64,000 nt of DNA from NCBI RefSeq assembly GCF_015706575.1, contig NW_024037062.1, positions 4,150,811-4,214,810 on the forward strand. Direction: 5' to 3'. The notes below the pieces were generated by a model. The model was not told where the DNA came from. It saw nothing but the letters and a program-made list of their open reading frames with translations, and made no database searches. Source of the DNA: Patiria miniata (Eukaryota; Echinodermata; Asteroidea; Valvatida; Asterinidae). Both the position numbers and the translations under genes were made by a program. This document shows, one piece after another, positions 27,067 to 39,181 of this stretch; the first letter of the stretch is position 1, and every line of letters begins with the position of its first letter.

Positions 27067-27386
27067 GTTTGGTTTCAGAATCGAAGAGCAAAATGGCGGA
27101 AAGCCGAACGAATGAAGAGCGAACAGAAAGCTGGAGGCCACATTAGCGACTCCAACTCCAATGAGGAATCGGCCAAGATGGAGGCCGATAACTCGCCAGA
27201 GTCTACCACAGGTGGGGAGGCAGATGATTACGTAAATGCAGAGAGGACTTCGACAAGTCCACGTGTGGTTGTGTCGCCAGCTGTTGTCACGCCCAGATCT
27301 AACATTGCGGCCACACCTATATCGCCTGGATCTCAAGGACACACCCCTGTTTTGTGGGCGGGACCTGCTCCACCAGGTTTGGAAAG
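27067..27386 (+). CDS. DRGX: DRGX coding exon 4 (recognition helix and linker)
   Basis: The exon starts after TTGCCAG and encodes VWFQNRRAKWRK, the recognition helix with Gln at homeodomain position 50 (protein residue 97) and Asn at 51. A Ser/Glu-rich acidic linker follows (GGHISDSNSNEES), then a Pro/Thr/Val-rich segment. The end is set at the GTATGA donor at 27387. A stronger-looking GTAAGT donor lies 36 bases downstream (exon end 27422) and keeps the same phase, adding 12 residues. With the short form the next intron is 105 bp, with the long form 69 bp. Both forms splice in frame to exon 5. Confidence 0.9.
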
Positions 27387-27491
27387 GTATGATAATATTA
27401 CAGGAGAACTAATTACAATCGAGTAAGTGATGATATTGATTGATGTTATTTCATTGAACTGTGTTTGATTGTATCTTTTTTTTTCATTCAG

Positions 27492-27574
27492 ATACACCCC
27501 AGCTCTGTGCTCATTTCCCGCATCAATGACCACGCCTTACGCATCGCAGTTAATATCGTATGCCGCACGAAAAG
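27492..27574 (+). CDS. DRGX: DRGX coding exon 5
   Basis: This short exon lies between a T-rich tract ending in CATTCAG and a GTGAAT donor. It encodes YTPALCSFPASMTTPY followed by SQLISYAARK, which aligns with the vertebrate DRGX stretch containing NTATYAQALSHVASLKGG. It takes two bases from exon 4 (completing Arg, or Glu with the long donor) and donates one base to exon 6 (Gly). Confidence 0.85.
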
Positions 27575-27937
27575 GTGAATAAACTAACTGAGCATATAAC
27601 GAAAACGTTTCACATAGAGTGATATTGGGAGGGAAGACGGTACGGCAGAGATATCGGTTCCGATGTACGGGGATAGACTGCGTGGTAATGCAGACATACA
27701 AAACCAAATAGTCTGGAAACAATCTGAGATAGATCCAGCAATCTGCATGTCTGGTTTGGTTCCCTGAGTCTGCAACCTGGCTGGCTGGCTAATACTCATA
27801 TTAACTGTGTATTCTCAGTTAACTCGGACATAATCTTCCACCCCTAATGTGTCTGCAATATAATTCAACCTTACGACTCATAAGTTTCAATGATATCCTC
27901 GATGTGATAAAAAAATATCGTTTTCTGTGTTTTTCAG

Positions 27938-28134
27938 GATCGTACAATCCATTCATGTATGGAAGCTACAGCTTGGCAACCAATCTGAAGTCGCCGCCTT
28001 TGTCATCCTTCGCTGTGTTGGAAAATCAAGAAAAGCGGTCTCTTAGTTTGGCAGCTCTGCGCATGCGTGCCAAAGAATACAGTGAGGCTGTTGCTAGGGC
28101 AGCGGTAGGAGGTCCCCAAGCCTCGATCATGTGA
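27938..28134 (+). CDS. DRGX: DRGX coding exon 6 (OAR motif, stop)
   Basis: The terminal exon follows GTGTTTTTCAG and ends at TGA 28132-28134. It encodes 64 residues, including LSLAALRMRAKEYSEAV (protein residues 263-279). This is an OAR-type motif that matches the vertebrate DRGX motif ASVAALRMKAREHSEAV closely. OAR motifs modulate transactivation in paired-class homeoproteins. The protein ends shortly after the motif, without the longer Ser/Pro tail of the human protein. Confidence 0.93.
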
Positions 28135-28170
28135 CCACAATACGGAATGTTATTTTAATCCAAGTTTATT

Positions 28171-28223
28171 AATAAATGTTTGACCTATTTTAACGAGTCA
28201 TGTAGGTTGACTGTTTCAATAAA
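28171..28223 (+). promoter_or_regulatory. Candidate polyadenylation signals of DRGX
   Basis: Two AATAAA hexamers, at 28171-28176 and 28218-28223, lie 37 and 84 bases after the DRGX stop. They would give a very short 3' UTR; longer 3' ends cannot be excluded. Confidence 0.5.
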
Positions 28224-30520
28224 TATCTAAAGATTAGTCCATACAGGGTTCTTTGCATCCTTGAGATGGATTAGGTGTTGTAATTTCTCGCTGCATATAA
28301 TGTTTGTGTTATTGCATACATTTGAAAAAAAAAGGTAGTAACAGTGACTTGGTGTAATATAAAGACTATAGCCTACACCCAAACAATCAGTACTGAATGG
28401 GTTGAAGCCTTCAACTTGTCCAAATTTGGTACGTGACACTGATTCAAATAAATTGTCTTCACGAATGATACTCGACCCTTATAATGTCATGAAATCAAGA
28501 AACGAACTCATTTGTATGTGTAATATAAATGTGAAACACAAACAAATAAGAGGACAATGGTTTTAAATGCAACTCACAATGACACACAAAGTATTACTAC
28601 GTTTGCGATGAGCAGATTCGGTATTTAATCTTGATCTGGTGTTTTACTCGCGTCTGTGACAATTTTTTCACGTAGCCACGTAGTAACTTGTCCTTATTAT
28701 TGTTGTTTTCAGCATTTTTCACTTTACCATTACATGTAGTATTGTTTATGTATTGCATGGTTTGCAACGATATCACTATGAGGAGTGAAGCCATTGTTTT
28801 ATAAGGAATTTCCACTTGAAAATATAGGTCGACTCTCCGTTCTATTTTTGAGTTTCACCATAAAAAGTTTGGAATGAGACACCGACCGAAAATATCCATA
28901 CCCATTTAGTTATGGAGTTATGACTTAAAACAATTCAAAATATTTGCAGCGTGACAATAATTCAGGGATTAATTCCCAAAGGGCGTATATTTTTGTGAAA
29001 GTTAGGGGTGTAAAAATAAAAGCGTTTTGTTTTCGCAGACGAAAAGGAAGGACGGTAATTTTTTTTTCATGAAAATACAAAATTCAGCGTATATATTGAA
29101 AAGGACGGACAAATAATGTTAACAATAATGCACAGGTCATGAGGGTAGTTTCTCGCTAACACTATTTGCCTTAATTATTAAAAAAAAAAAAAAGAAGAAA
29201 AAAAAAAGAACCACTTTCGTTTTAATTTTTGTAAATACACGCATATTTGTTTGTTTTTAAAGTTATTTTGGTATTTTAAAATCGATATTAAATGAGGCAC
29301 GTGAGGCACGTTATCAGGATATTATCAAAATTAAATCTAGCGTAGAACACATGGCCCTAGTTATAAAGGCACAATTTCCTCAAAGTTTCGCTTTGTTCCA
29401 AACGTTTCAGATCTGGCATCACATGGGAAGTACTTTCGACCTCCAAATCGACATTGTTCCGGGGAGAGAGATAGGCATAATTATTATCAGCTTGGGAACA
29501 CGTTTTTCGGCTTTCAAAACTACTTTTTTTGTAGTTCCTCTTTTCACTTTAAATGCTGCATTCTAATTTAATTCCTACTTTATTTAATTGTGATTGAAAG
29601 GAAAGTAATGAGGGCGTTTTTTTTTAAATTGACCTTCAAACTGGTCAAGCAATGGTTCGGGCTCAGTCATTTAGGTTGCACGTGCTAGTTGTCAAAATGC
29701 GTGGACACGCACTAATCTGCCTCTGCCCGAGGGTCGATCTACGCGCTCCATACTTCAATCTAATCAATGTCTAGATGCCTGGAAGTCACGCCCCTTCAAC
29801 TTGTTAGTCTTGCTACGTTAACAAGTTTTAATCTTGTCGGGAGGGGGGCATATGGGATGCCAGGGGTAGAGAAGACTTATGAACGGGGATGGGCACAGTG
29901 CAATCGCCTCTGTCATTGGGTGGTAAATAATTGTTCATTGAATTACAGAAAAGGTTCAAGGTTGAACTTTGGATATAGGAGGAGGATTAATTGAATTATT
30001 GAATGTGTACACCTGCTTGGATTACACCTCTTGTGCATTTTGCCATGGCTGTATAGCAGGAATGAATTTAATGTCTTTTTCACATTTTTTTTGCTAAAAT
30101 CAACATGCAATGGAACCATCTTCTGTTTAAACAGAGAGGAGAGTTGCAGCCCCTCCAGTTGACACGGTAAATAATATACAGGAAAATAAATATTGAAAAT
30201 TGTGCATGTACAATGTGTACGGCTGCATTGATATAATGATAATAATCAAACGATATTATTAGGCAGTCAGTCTGGGTGTGTGTGTGGGTGGTGGGGTTGC
30301 TATTACAGGATGAAGGGCCAAAGGAAACTTTGAAATAGTGTTTGAGGTTTTTACGTTGGTTAAAGGTAATAATACAACATTTGCTTTTGCTGTAATTTTC
30401 AGCAATGGACGGATTTGCGGGTTATTATTTTATAGGAAATATTGTTCCACATAAAGCCGTTTTTCTAAACGATGGTTCAGCCGAACCATCGTTGAAAAAT
30501 GATACAAATTGCACTTTCCT
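28224..30520. other. DRGX 3' flank, no gene seen
   Basis: AT-rich intergenic sequence with an A/G tract near 29180-29210. A short hairpin at about 30468-30494 (ACGATGGTTC/GAACCATCGT) precedes the next repeat. Confidence 0.4.
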
Positions 30521-30806
30521 CACTGAAAAATTGCCTGGGTTAATTAACCCAAGAAAGGGTGAAAACTGGAACTACCCAAAATTGGGTTGCTCTTTACCCA
30601 ATTGTTTGGGTTGTAATATCTGTTAAATTCAACCAAAAATCGTGATCATACAAGACCAAATTTAATTCGGTCTTGTATGACTTCACCTTTTGGCTGAATT
30701 TAATGGAAATTCTAACCCAAACAATTGTGTAAAGAACAACCCAATTTTGGGTAGTTCCAGTTTTCACCCTTTCTTGGGTTGAATTAACCCAGGCAATTTT
30801 TCAGTG
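30521..30806. repeat. Palindromic MITE of 286 bp
   Basis: CACTGAAAAATTGCCTGGGTT pairs with AACCCAGGCAATTTTTCAGTG, and the arms continue through AAAGGGTGAAAACTGGAACT and its complement nearly to the centre. No target duplication is evident. It is non-coding. Confidence 0.75.
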
Positions 30807-33089
30807 CTGAAAATGACAGTACACCAGGCGCAATTATTTCACAGGATGCTTGAGACTATTATACTTACAGTCAAGGGGTTTATAATAATGTTGTAGTTTC
30901 GTTTTTAATGTTTGCAAATGTTGTACATTACCTTTACGTTGACAACAGTCCGCGTAGCTTTTGACCCCAAATGGTCAGGCGCGGTTCCTCCCCCCTAGCT
31001 TTAACTGTTACATATATTATGTCCGCCTGTCCGCAACACTCGGACACAGAGACGTAGCCAGCGGGGGTAAGGAAGTGTGCATGATCATCGGATTTGAACA
31101 GCACCCCCATTGGAAGATGGTACCAGGCCCCCCTCCCCCCGCAAAATTCGTGGATCCGCCCCTAAATCTCCAATGCGCACCCGGCTTTATACGCTAGAAA
31201 ACCGATTCTACCCGTGCATTGGAACGTTACACGTGTAAACGAACAAAACTCTAAATCCGTTTACAAATTTTCCAAACTTTTAAACAAAACTCGAAATAAA
31301 AAAAGACCTACGTTCACACTATCTTACTTTAAGTTAAACAAATAGCTAAAATAATTGGAGGTCTAACCACCGCTTCTGATTGGACAATTGACTTCATGCA
31401 CCGGGACGTTTATGTATGGCATAGAAAAGTTTTGGGAACTTGTACGTACATTCACCCCAACTGTCTAATGTCATGACGCTGAGGGTTCCATAGCTATACA
31501 TGGAAAAAGGTTATCGCCTAAGGATCCATCTATCCACATTCCCAATTCCCATTCCATGACCCATTCCATTGTACCAATGCAAGAAATCCTACACTTAGAC
31601 TTGAGATAGAGGAAGGAATGTGCTTGGAGTGTACTGCATAATATATACAAACGACGCACTGGGTATCTGGTTTTTTTTGTACAGGGCCCGATGAAACGTT
31701 ATGACGCCAGTGGTCTACGGGAAGGCCGCCGCTAGCGTTGGGTTGGTAAACGCATGTGAGGCTATTATGGAGAATCAACACGAAAATTATACAATAGAAT
31801 TTTTCAAGTGTTAAATACGAGCGGGATTTTCATTGATGAAGAAAATGTTTCATTGTGGAAGAGACTAATAAAGGGAATAAAGGAATAAACGGTGGATAAA
31901 AGTAGATAATGACAATAGAAAGGGAGGAGACAGGGCAATGCAACCAAGACTCAAGCGGTGATTGCTTCAAGAGTCCACAACTTTCCTGAAGTTTTTCATA
32001 CATGGAAATCAGATTTAAATGATTAGATTGTGGTTTTAAGTAGGCAGGTTTTAAGATACTATGCATCCATCAGCAATGGAAAACATGGAGGATGTATATA
32101 AAGAGAAAACACACCTTTGTTTGCACCACAAGAATTATCGCAAAAGTAGTCAACTTGTATTAAAATGACAAAGTAACAGTCATGCTGGGCTAAAGTAAAA
32201 CTTAAACGATTAAATGAACCTAAAACCAAGCATCTGAAAAATAATTTTGATCAAATTTGCTCAATTCAAGTTGTGTTCACCTGTAAATTTCTGTCATTTG
32301 TTCTATTGTTGTAACTCATTACTGCTACTTCAGACAGTCAATAACAAAATAAGACAAGTAAATTTCTTTTTGAAAAAGAAGTCCACGTTTTATCATTAAT
32401 TATGAATAGGCCTACGACCAATTTCAAAGTAGCACACCTTACTCATAACACGAATAGAATGCTTTTGTATGTATAATATGAATAATTGTTATTATTATTC
32501 ATTATTTTAAAAACACTTTACATGTCACAAGGACGTCACAAACCCTGCACAATAAAAATAGGCCTTCACATTTTTGAAGAAAGAAAAATTAAAACAGTCA
32601 TGAATAAAAACAATTAATTAGAAAGAAATTAACAATTAATAAATTAAAATATTGTTATACTCTTTGGTTTAAAAAAACAAAACTAAAAACCAAAACAAAC
32701 AAAAACACGATGAAAAGTGAAATAGTTAGGGGAAAATGCAACGGTTCATACCACCCGCATCTCTGAATCCTGTTTACTAGTCAACTCATTCACAATATGA
32801 TACTGTACACTGTCAATTTCAAATGTGGCACTAGGTGTTTCCGGCCCCCTGAAGCACCTGAGTGGTACTAAATGAGGGAATGAAGTGCTTTAAAAATGTT
32901 ACATATCTCCATGATTTACAAAAGAAACAAACATTTACTGGCTTTGCGCAACTAAACAACAGATTAAGTGTACTGGAGAAAATCTGCCTTTTACCTACCG
33001 TACACGTGGTGGCGCCCTTCCTCATGAGCAGTTACTTCCTCCTGCATGTCCTGTTTCAATTTTTTTGTCAACGGAGTGTTCCCCGTTTC
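30807..33089. other. Intergenic sequence with hAT-like remnants
   Basis: Around 31045-31170 are ACGTAGCCAGCGGGGG and GTGGATCCGCCCC words of the kind found at hAT ends, but not as a matched pair. The rest is AT-rich with no recognised exon. Confidence 0.4.
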
Positions 33090-34730
33090 ATCTATACTAT
33101 CTATACTACAATCACGAAAATGATTCGGGGGCGCTGCCATTTTCCCGACCGGTCTCCCGTCCCCATCGCGCCTGTTGGCTGCGGGGGATGCGGAACGGGG
33201 CCCGGCTATTTTCACCCCATATTTCCCAGAGTTCCTTTCCCCATTAAGCCGGCCGCCATCTTGCGTACGGGCCGGTGTCACGTGAAAATTCGACTCCTAT
33301 GAAAATCGGACCCCTATTTCCCTATTATTGGTTGATCCCTCGCACGTACGTGACAGGTCACTCTCCCAAAATGATCCTAAAAATAGCACAGTATCGTACT
33401 CACGCGTGCGCAGGACTACCAATGAGTCCACATTTCATGGAGTCGGATATTCATGCTACACCTGTCGTGCCACGTATACGTATACGTTCGTATAGAGGAG
33501 CATGCGCTGCAGCGCATGCAACGGTATTTATGGTGGCCCTGAAGGGACATCGCATATCGCAAACGTGTGCGCATACGTATGCGATGTCGCGAAATTTATC
33601 GCGAATGTGTGCGCACACGTATGCGATGTCGCAAAATTTATCGCGAATATGTGCGCACACGTATGCGATGTCGCGAAATTTATCGCGAATATATGCGCAC
33701 ACGTATGCGATGTCGTGAAATTAATCGCGAATATGTGCGCACACGTATGCGAATTTGTTTGCAATGTCGTGAATTTTATTGCATACCTTGTCGCATACCT
33801 TTCAGTAAAATTCCTAATGAACTGGGGAGTTGTAGCAGCTAGTCTGGAATCTAGACGTACTGTTAGATATAAATAGGGTCTGACTAATAAACCTCGGCGC
33901 ACGCTGTTCCTCGTGCAATCGTTACTACAAGTACTGTCGAGCGCAAACTTGCTACTAGCGCAACTTTGAAATTTGCGCGCACAAGTTTCAAACTTGCGCG
34001 CGCAAATTTCAAAGTTGCGCAAGTAGCAAGTTTGCGCTCGACAGTACTAGTAGTAACGATTGCACGAGGAACAGCGTGCGCGCGAAGGTTTATTAGTCAG
34101 ACCCTATTTATATCTAACAGTACGTCTAGATTCCAGACTAACTCCCCAGTTCATTAGGAATTTTACTGAAAGGTATGCGACAAGGTATGCAATAAAATTC
34201 ACGACATTGCAAACAAATTCGCATACGTGTGCGCACATATTCGCGATTAATTTCACGACATCGCATACGTGTGCGCATATATTCGCGATAAATTTCGCGA
34301 CATCGCATACGTGTGCGCACATATTCGCGATAAATTTTGCGACATCGCATACGTGTGCGCACACATTCGCGATAAATTTCGCGACATCGCATACGTATGC
34401 GCACACGTTTGCGATATGCGATGTCCCTTCAGGGCCACCATAGGTATTCCATGCAACATGCAAAGCTGAAGGCATGCTTGCCCCACATTTTCTCAGCACT
34501 ACTAGCTTCGTTTGATGGTCGTTTGATGCATTGATTATGCTACAATTTTCTCTTTCAATGGTAAGTCCGGTTTGTGCTATGACACATTATAGATTATAGT
34601 TAGTAGTAATTCTTTCGAACACCTCTGGCAAAGGATTATAAGTATTCTTTCGAACACCACTGCTGGCAATGACAATTGTTGTTTGTGAAAAGTGTGACCC
34701 AATCGCGTGGGCCTCGGACATGGCGATCGT
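33090..34730 (+). repeat. Dispersed repeat X, copy A, interrupted by a foldback element
   Basis: The stretch from TCTATACTACAATCACG through GGGGCCCGGCTATTT, CATGCAAC and TTCTTTCGAACACC to GGCCTCGGACAT parallels 37837-38400. The foldback at 33529-34442 splits this copy. Copy B, without the foldback, helps define the empty site. Confidence 0.65.
33529..34442. mobile_element. Foldback element with 42-bp tandem arrays in both arms
   Basis: A near-perfect 914-bp palindrome with ends TATGGTGGCCC and GGGCCACCATA, flanked by GGTATT (33523-33528, 34443-34448). Each arm carries about five 42-bp units containing GTGCGCACACGTATGCGATG; left-arm unit starts are spaced exactly 42 bp at 33609, 33651, 33693 and 33735. 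The centre (about 33895-34095) is also palindromic. Because 42 is a multiple of three and the unit lacks stops, several long open frames appear; they are not genes. Confidence 0.85.
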
Positions 34731-34962
34731 GTAGTATTTAGTAGAAGGGCCCGGTTCCTATAGGGAACAAAATCCACTTTAAAAAAGCCCGACCAAAATA
34801 GTTGGAGACATTCTCAATAAACAGGTATGTCATACTGATAGAGGGCCGGGTTTTGATTTTTTTTTTAGAGAAATTTGGGGGGGGGGGGGGGGAAACTACG
34901 ATGACAGCACAGCGAAAACACGCAACCCGAAAATAAAGATGGCGATTTCTGCGCGATGTGCT
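34731..34962. other. Spacer between repeats
   Basis: Short stretch with a long G-run at about 34877-34892. No further feature seen. Confidence 0.4.
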
Positions 34963-34971
34963 GTGAGCACG

Positions 34972-35875
34972 AATGTCGGACACTTCGCCCCATTTCCACG
35001 TCGCCCCATGTCACTTCGCCCCTAACCACTTCGCCCCATCCCCACTTCGCCCCATCCCCACATCGCCCCATCCCCACTTCGCCCCATCCCCACTTCGCCC
35101 CATCCCCACTTCGCCCCATCCCCACTTCGCCCCAGCCGTTACATGTAAAAAAAAAAATCTCATCTATTTTTTTGGCTTAAAAAAAAACTATTTCAATAGA
35201 TTCACTAATTGCTAACCAACGGAAAGAATTAGCCCATCACCAAATGAACAATTCATAACCAACCTCTCAAGCTAGGCTCTCCCCTACCGAGAAAAAAGCT
35301 TGAAGTAAAAGATCCAACTTTGTTCCCAACCCGGCTATACCAACCCGTCTCCCACTTATCTGAGAACGACAATACCTTTGACATCCTAATTTCACTCTTG
35401 GAGGAACCAATCTCATCAATGAAGTTGTAAGTCTCACATATCAGACAAATTTTGACGGAACATTTTCCTCAAGGCAGTGAGTTCCTTTGAACTCACTGAC
35501 CCATACCTACGGGATTCTTTTGAATCCAGCGGCTGATGATTTTATTTAAGCCATCATTTCTCTCATCTGTGTCTCGAGCACCTCATCAGAGAGTTTGTAT
35601 TTTTTCTGAGTTTCTAGAATTGGGAGCATTTATTATCTGGGGTCTTTGGCAGTTTATTTGGTCTGCACCCCTAGCCTTCCCTTTTTTATACTACATGGGG
35701 CGAAGTGGGGATGGGGCGAAGTGGGGATGGGGCGAAGCGGGGATGGGGCGAAGTGGGGATGGGGCGAAGCGGAGATGGGGCGATGTGGGGATGGGGCGAA
35801 GTGGGGATGGGGCGAAGTGGTTAGGGGCGAAGTGACATGGGGCGACGTGGAAATGGGGCGAAGCGTCCGACACCC
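34972..35875. mobile_element. Foldback element with 16-bp tandem arrays, 9-bp TSD
   Basis: The outer sequence TGTCGGACACTTCGCCCC pairs with GGGGCGAAGCGTCCGACA. Exact 9-bp flanks GTGAGCACG occur at 34963-34971 and 35876-35884. The left arm (34978-35131) is a tandem of CTTCGCCCCATCCCCA-like 16-mers, and the right arm (35697-35868) is its complement. The roughly 560-bp middle is unique-looking. Open frames reading GDGAKWGWGE repeats are by-products. Confidence 0.85.
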
Positions 35876-35924
35876 GTGAGCACGCACGGCGCGCAGAATC
35901 GTAAGGCACAAACCGCGCAGGAAC

Positions 35925-37836
35925 AATTTATTTGTAGCTATTGTTAGCCGATGTATTTTTTTACAAGTTTTCTTTGTTACTCCTTTACACAGGACTCCCG
36001 ATGACACCCACATCACATGAACCAGCTCCAACCATGCTCCAAGCATGCTCCAGTGCATGCTTCAACCAGTTCCCAAAGCAAGAATCTCGACTCAAGACGA
36101 AGACGTGACGTGCTTTTTCTCTTTACCCATTCAAAACACATTTTTCTTCTAGCCATAATTTTATTATTTAGAAGTCATGAAAATGAAATAGTGCAAAAAT
36201 AATCACTCTTTTCTGCTGTTTTATGTCCATCCTTTTGTAAAGTTATATCCTTGGCTTAGTTGTATCCAAGAATAATTATGGAATGATTACCCGTCTCGCT
36301 TGAAAGTCTTTCATGGAATGTTTTTGCCTATGCTAAACAAGCCTGGACCGACGTCCCTTACGAAAATCGCTCCGAAAATTTGCTACAATTATATCCCCTG
36401 AGTTTTGTCAAAGTACTACCCTGTATTGAATGCAAATACATTATTACTAAAAAATTTGTGTGTGCATTGTACCTGATTTCATTTTCACAGTTTTGTAATA
36501 AATACATTTAACATGTGGTGCTTGACATAATTATGAAGTGCTCCAATATGTCCTTTCTTATAGTTTTACTCTCTTCTGCAAATAAACGTGTTACAATACT
36601 TTGCTCTACAACCCCATCACCATAATAAAAACACGAACTGTTATAATGACATTAACTACTACTTAATACATACAAAACACCCCTTCACCATAACGAATAT
36701 AAATTGTTGCCCACTTCCCCGGAAATATAAGTGACCATTCACAGGTGTAACATAAGTAGGCATGGGCGTCGCAAGGGGGGGGGGGGGGGGCAAGGGGGGC
36801 ACTTGCCCCCCCCCCCCCCCCCCCCCCCCCGAAAGCAAAAAAAAAAAGAAAAAAGAAGGGGAAAAAATGAGTTCAATTTTAAATTTAATGAGTTGGGGGG
36901 CTAAATGTCCCTGCCCTTCTCTAAAACTGATAAATGGAGAATGTGTTGAGAAAAACAGGCATTTCTTTGGCAAAAATATGTTTTGCCCCCTCTAGAAAAC
37001 AAATCCTGGCGACGCCCATGTAAATAGGCCACACAATATCCAACCCCCATCCCCACTGGCTTCCCCCTCCTCTCCTCTGTAGTGAGAACTATGAATACGA
37101 CGTTGTAAAGGTCAAGATCAAACCGCGTTTCATCTAAACTACCTAATTGTACAGTTGGTGTATACGTCCTTTATGGTTTGGCACCTTGAAAAATCAATGT
37201 TCAATTTGACTGGACAATATTCCAGCACAACATTAGTTATGAGCTTTATATACATGTAATGAGACATTGCATGAGACAATCGGTCGGCAATAAATACTTA
37301 ATTTCATTCAACTGTTGACAGCAAGACCTTCCTAATCGGTGCGCAATTTAAAACAACATTTAAACGGTATGAATCCCAGCACAAACATAAACCTCCACAA
37401 TATCAGCGATTTCAATATCACCATCTCCCCTCTATAACAAAAACCATTTCTCCCCGTCCCTGGAAATATTTCTCCCCATCCCCGGAAATATTTGTGACAT
37501 GGTTGACGGGTTGTACGGAAATTGGGCGTTCCGACTAGCACCTTTCACCCTAACTAGCCCCTCCCCTATATTGACAATATGTCCTGGACCCTCGCACAAT
37601 CTCCACAGGAAATGTTATGTGCGCGCACGTTGCTAAACGCAAATACAACTTAGGTGAGACTGATGGCGAGCCCAAATAGGCTCACGTGCAGCAGAGCGTC
37701 TGATTCTTTATTTGACTTAACAGTTGTTTGGAGTTATTGGAGTTATTATCGAGATTTCACTGTATACAGTAATTATTACGAAACAGTCAACTCCACCCAT
37801 CTAGCGGGTGCCGCGCGAAGCGCGGCATCCCGCTAG
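35925..37836 (+). mobile_element. Helitron-like unit Y, copy 1
   Basis: Shares AATTTATTTGTAGC at the left and about 1.9 kb of body with 39182-41416. It ends in the stem-loop CTAGCGGGTGCC...GGCATCCCGCTAG (37801-37836) followed by T. It contains the hAT-like MITE at 36761-37020. No Rep/helicase frame was seen, so it is non-autonomous if it is a Helitron. Confidence 0.6.
36761..37020. mobile_element. hAT-like G/C-run MITE, copy 2
   Basis: Ends CATGGGCGTCGC and GCGACGCCCATG, with flanks TAAGTAGG (36753-36760) and TAAATAGG (37021-37028), one mismatch. It sits at the same site as copy 3, so the insertion predates duplication of unit Y. Confidence 0.85.
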
Positions 37837-38400
37837 TCTATACTACAATCACGAAAATGATTGGAGGGCGCTGCCATTTTCCTGCCATTTTCCCGACCGG
37901 TCTCCCGTCCCGCACGCGCCCGTTGGCCGCGGGGGATGCGGAACGGGGCCCGGCTATTTCCACCCTATATTTCCCATAATTCCCTTCCCCATTGGGCCGC
38001 GCCGGCCATCTTGCGTATGGGCCGGATAATTGACGTGCCACGTCGTATACGTTCGTTATGAGCATGCAGCGTATGGGCCGGATAAGCAGCATGCAGCGTA
38101 TGGGCCGGATAAGCATGCACCGCATGCAACTTGCTCCACATTTCTTCAGCACAGCGTTGTTGACATGGTTGCTCAAGTTTTCTCTTTGAACGGTAAGTCT
38201 CATTTATGATATGTATTGTTATTTGTGAAAAGTGGTATTCTTTCGAACGCCACTGGCAATGAGAAGCATTGTTGTTTGTGAAAAGTGTGAGTTTGTGAGT
38301 GTCCAATGATGGCGTAGTCTGGTGGTACGGGGAGGGTAGTACGGGGAGGGTAGTACGGGGAGGGTTGTACCATGAGGGGGGAGGCCTCGGACATCGAGAG
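37837..38400 (+). repeat. Dispersed repeat X, copy B
   Basis: Begins TCTATACTACAATCACG directly after the terminal CTAG of unit Y copy 1, and parallels 33100-33520 plus 34443-34725. It contains short repeats of GCATGCAGCGTATGGGCCGG and of GTACGGGGAGGGTA. The head-to-tail junction with a Helitron end is notable. Confidence 0.6.
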
Positions 38401-39181
38401 TTTGGCCGCGGCCGTGGGTTTACTTAGCTAGGCTTAGTGTGGCCAATTTACTGCATGACCTTCGTAACTACAGTACAGGCCTCACTTGGAACATGTACCC
38501 GAACATGTTTGTAGAACTTTGTCAACTTTTGATTTCACAACTGGGCTTTGTTTGTAGTTTATTTTTGGATTTTGCTTTAGTTTGTTTTAGGCCTAGGCCT
38601 ACTACTAGCTAGAAAAAAAACTGCTCCATTTGTATGTAGGCCATGAAATGTACATGTACATTCATTCCATACAAATGATGCAAACTAAATCTTTGTGGTA
38701 ATCTTAGAACACGGCAAATCATACTAAAAACTTCCTTTAAAGAAATGACTTTCATACTCATAGGCAAAACAAAATTAATTTACTGCAAATTAAAGACCAA
38801 TAACCAACTTAATAAAAACAAAAGTCAAATCAAAATTAAAGACGTGATCAAGTTCAAACCTCGGGCCAAAAACCAAAAAATACAGGCAAAGACTAAAACC
38901 TGAAACCAACACAGTTAGAATAGTGGATCTTAGAGAATACACTCTGGCAGAAAATCAAATGACTCGACAACGGACATGAACCCAAGCAGGATAAAGAGGA
39001 AACTAATACATTGATGACTGTTCAGTGTCTCTGCTGTTCTGCTGAGATAAAATCATAAGTGTGTGGGGGGGGGGGGGGGGTTCACAAAACTACAACATAT
39101 AAGACATGTTTCGTTGTTTGGCATGTTTGGTTAGTACTTCAGTAGTGCATTCCGCATAAAGGGGTATTGCAACACCTCTCT
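38401..39181. other. Intergenic spacer, no feature supported
   Basis: AT-rich sequence with a G-run at about 39065-39080. No exon recognised. Confidence 0.4.

Noticed and set aside
33565..33780. CRISPR-like regular 42-bp periodicity
   Set aside because: The units are contiguous, without unique spacers, in a eukaryotic foldback element. It is a minisatellite, not a CRISPR array.
33502..34443. Long open frames on both strands reading CAHVCDVAKFIAN-type repeats
   Set aside because: They are by-products of a 42-bp repeat unit (14 codons, no stops) in a palindromic element; every frame and strand gives similar repeats, and no gene signals are present.
34865..36058. Open frames reading GDGAKWGWGE or HFAPSPLRPIPTSP repeats
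   Set aside because: They come from the 16-bp tandem GGGGCGAAGTGGGGAT in both foldback arms.
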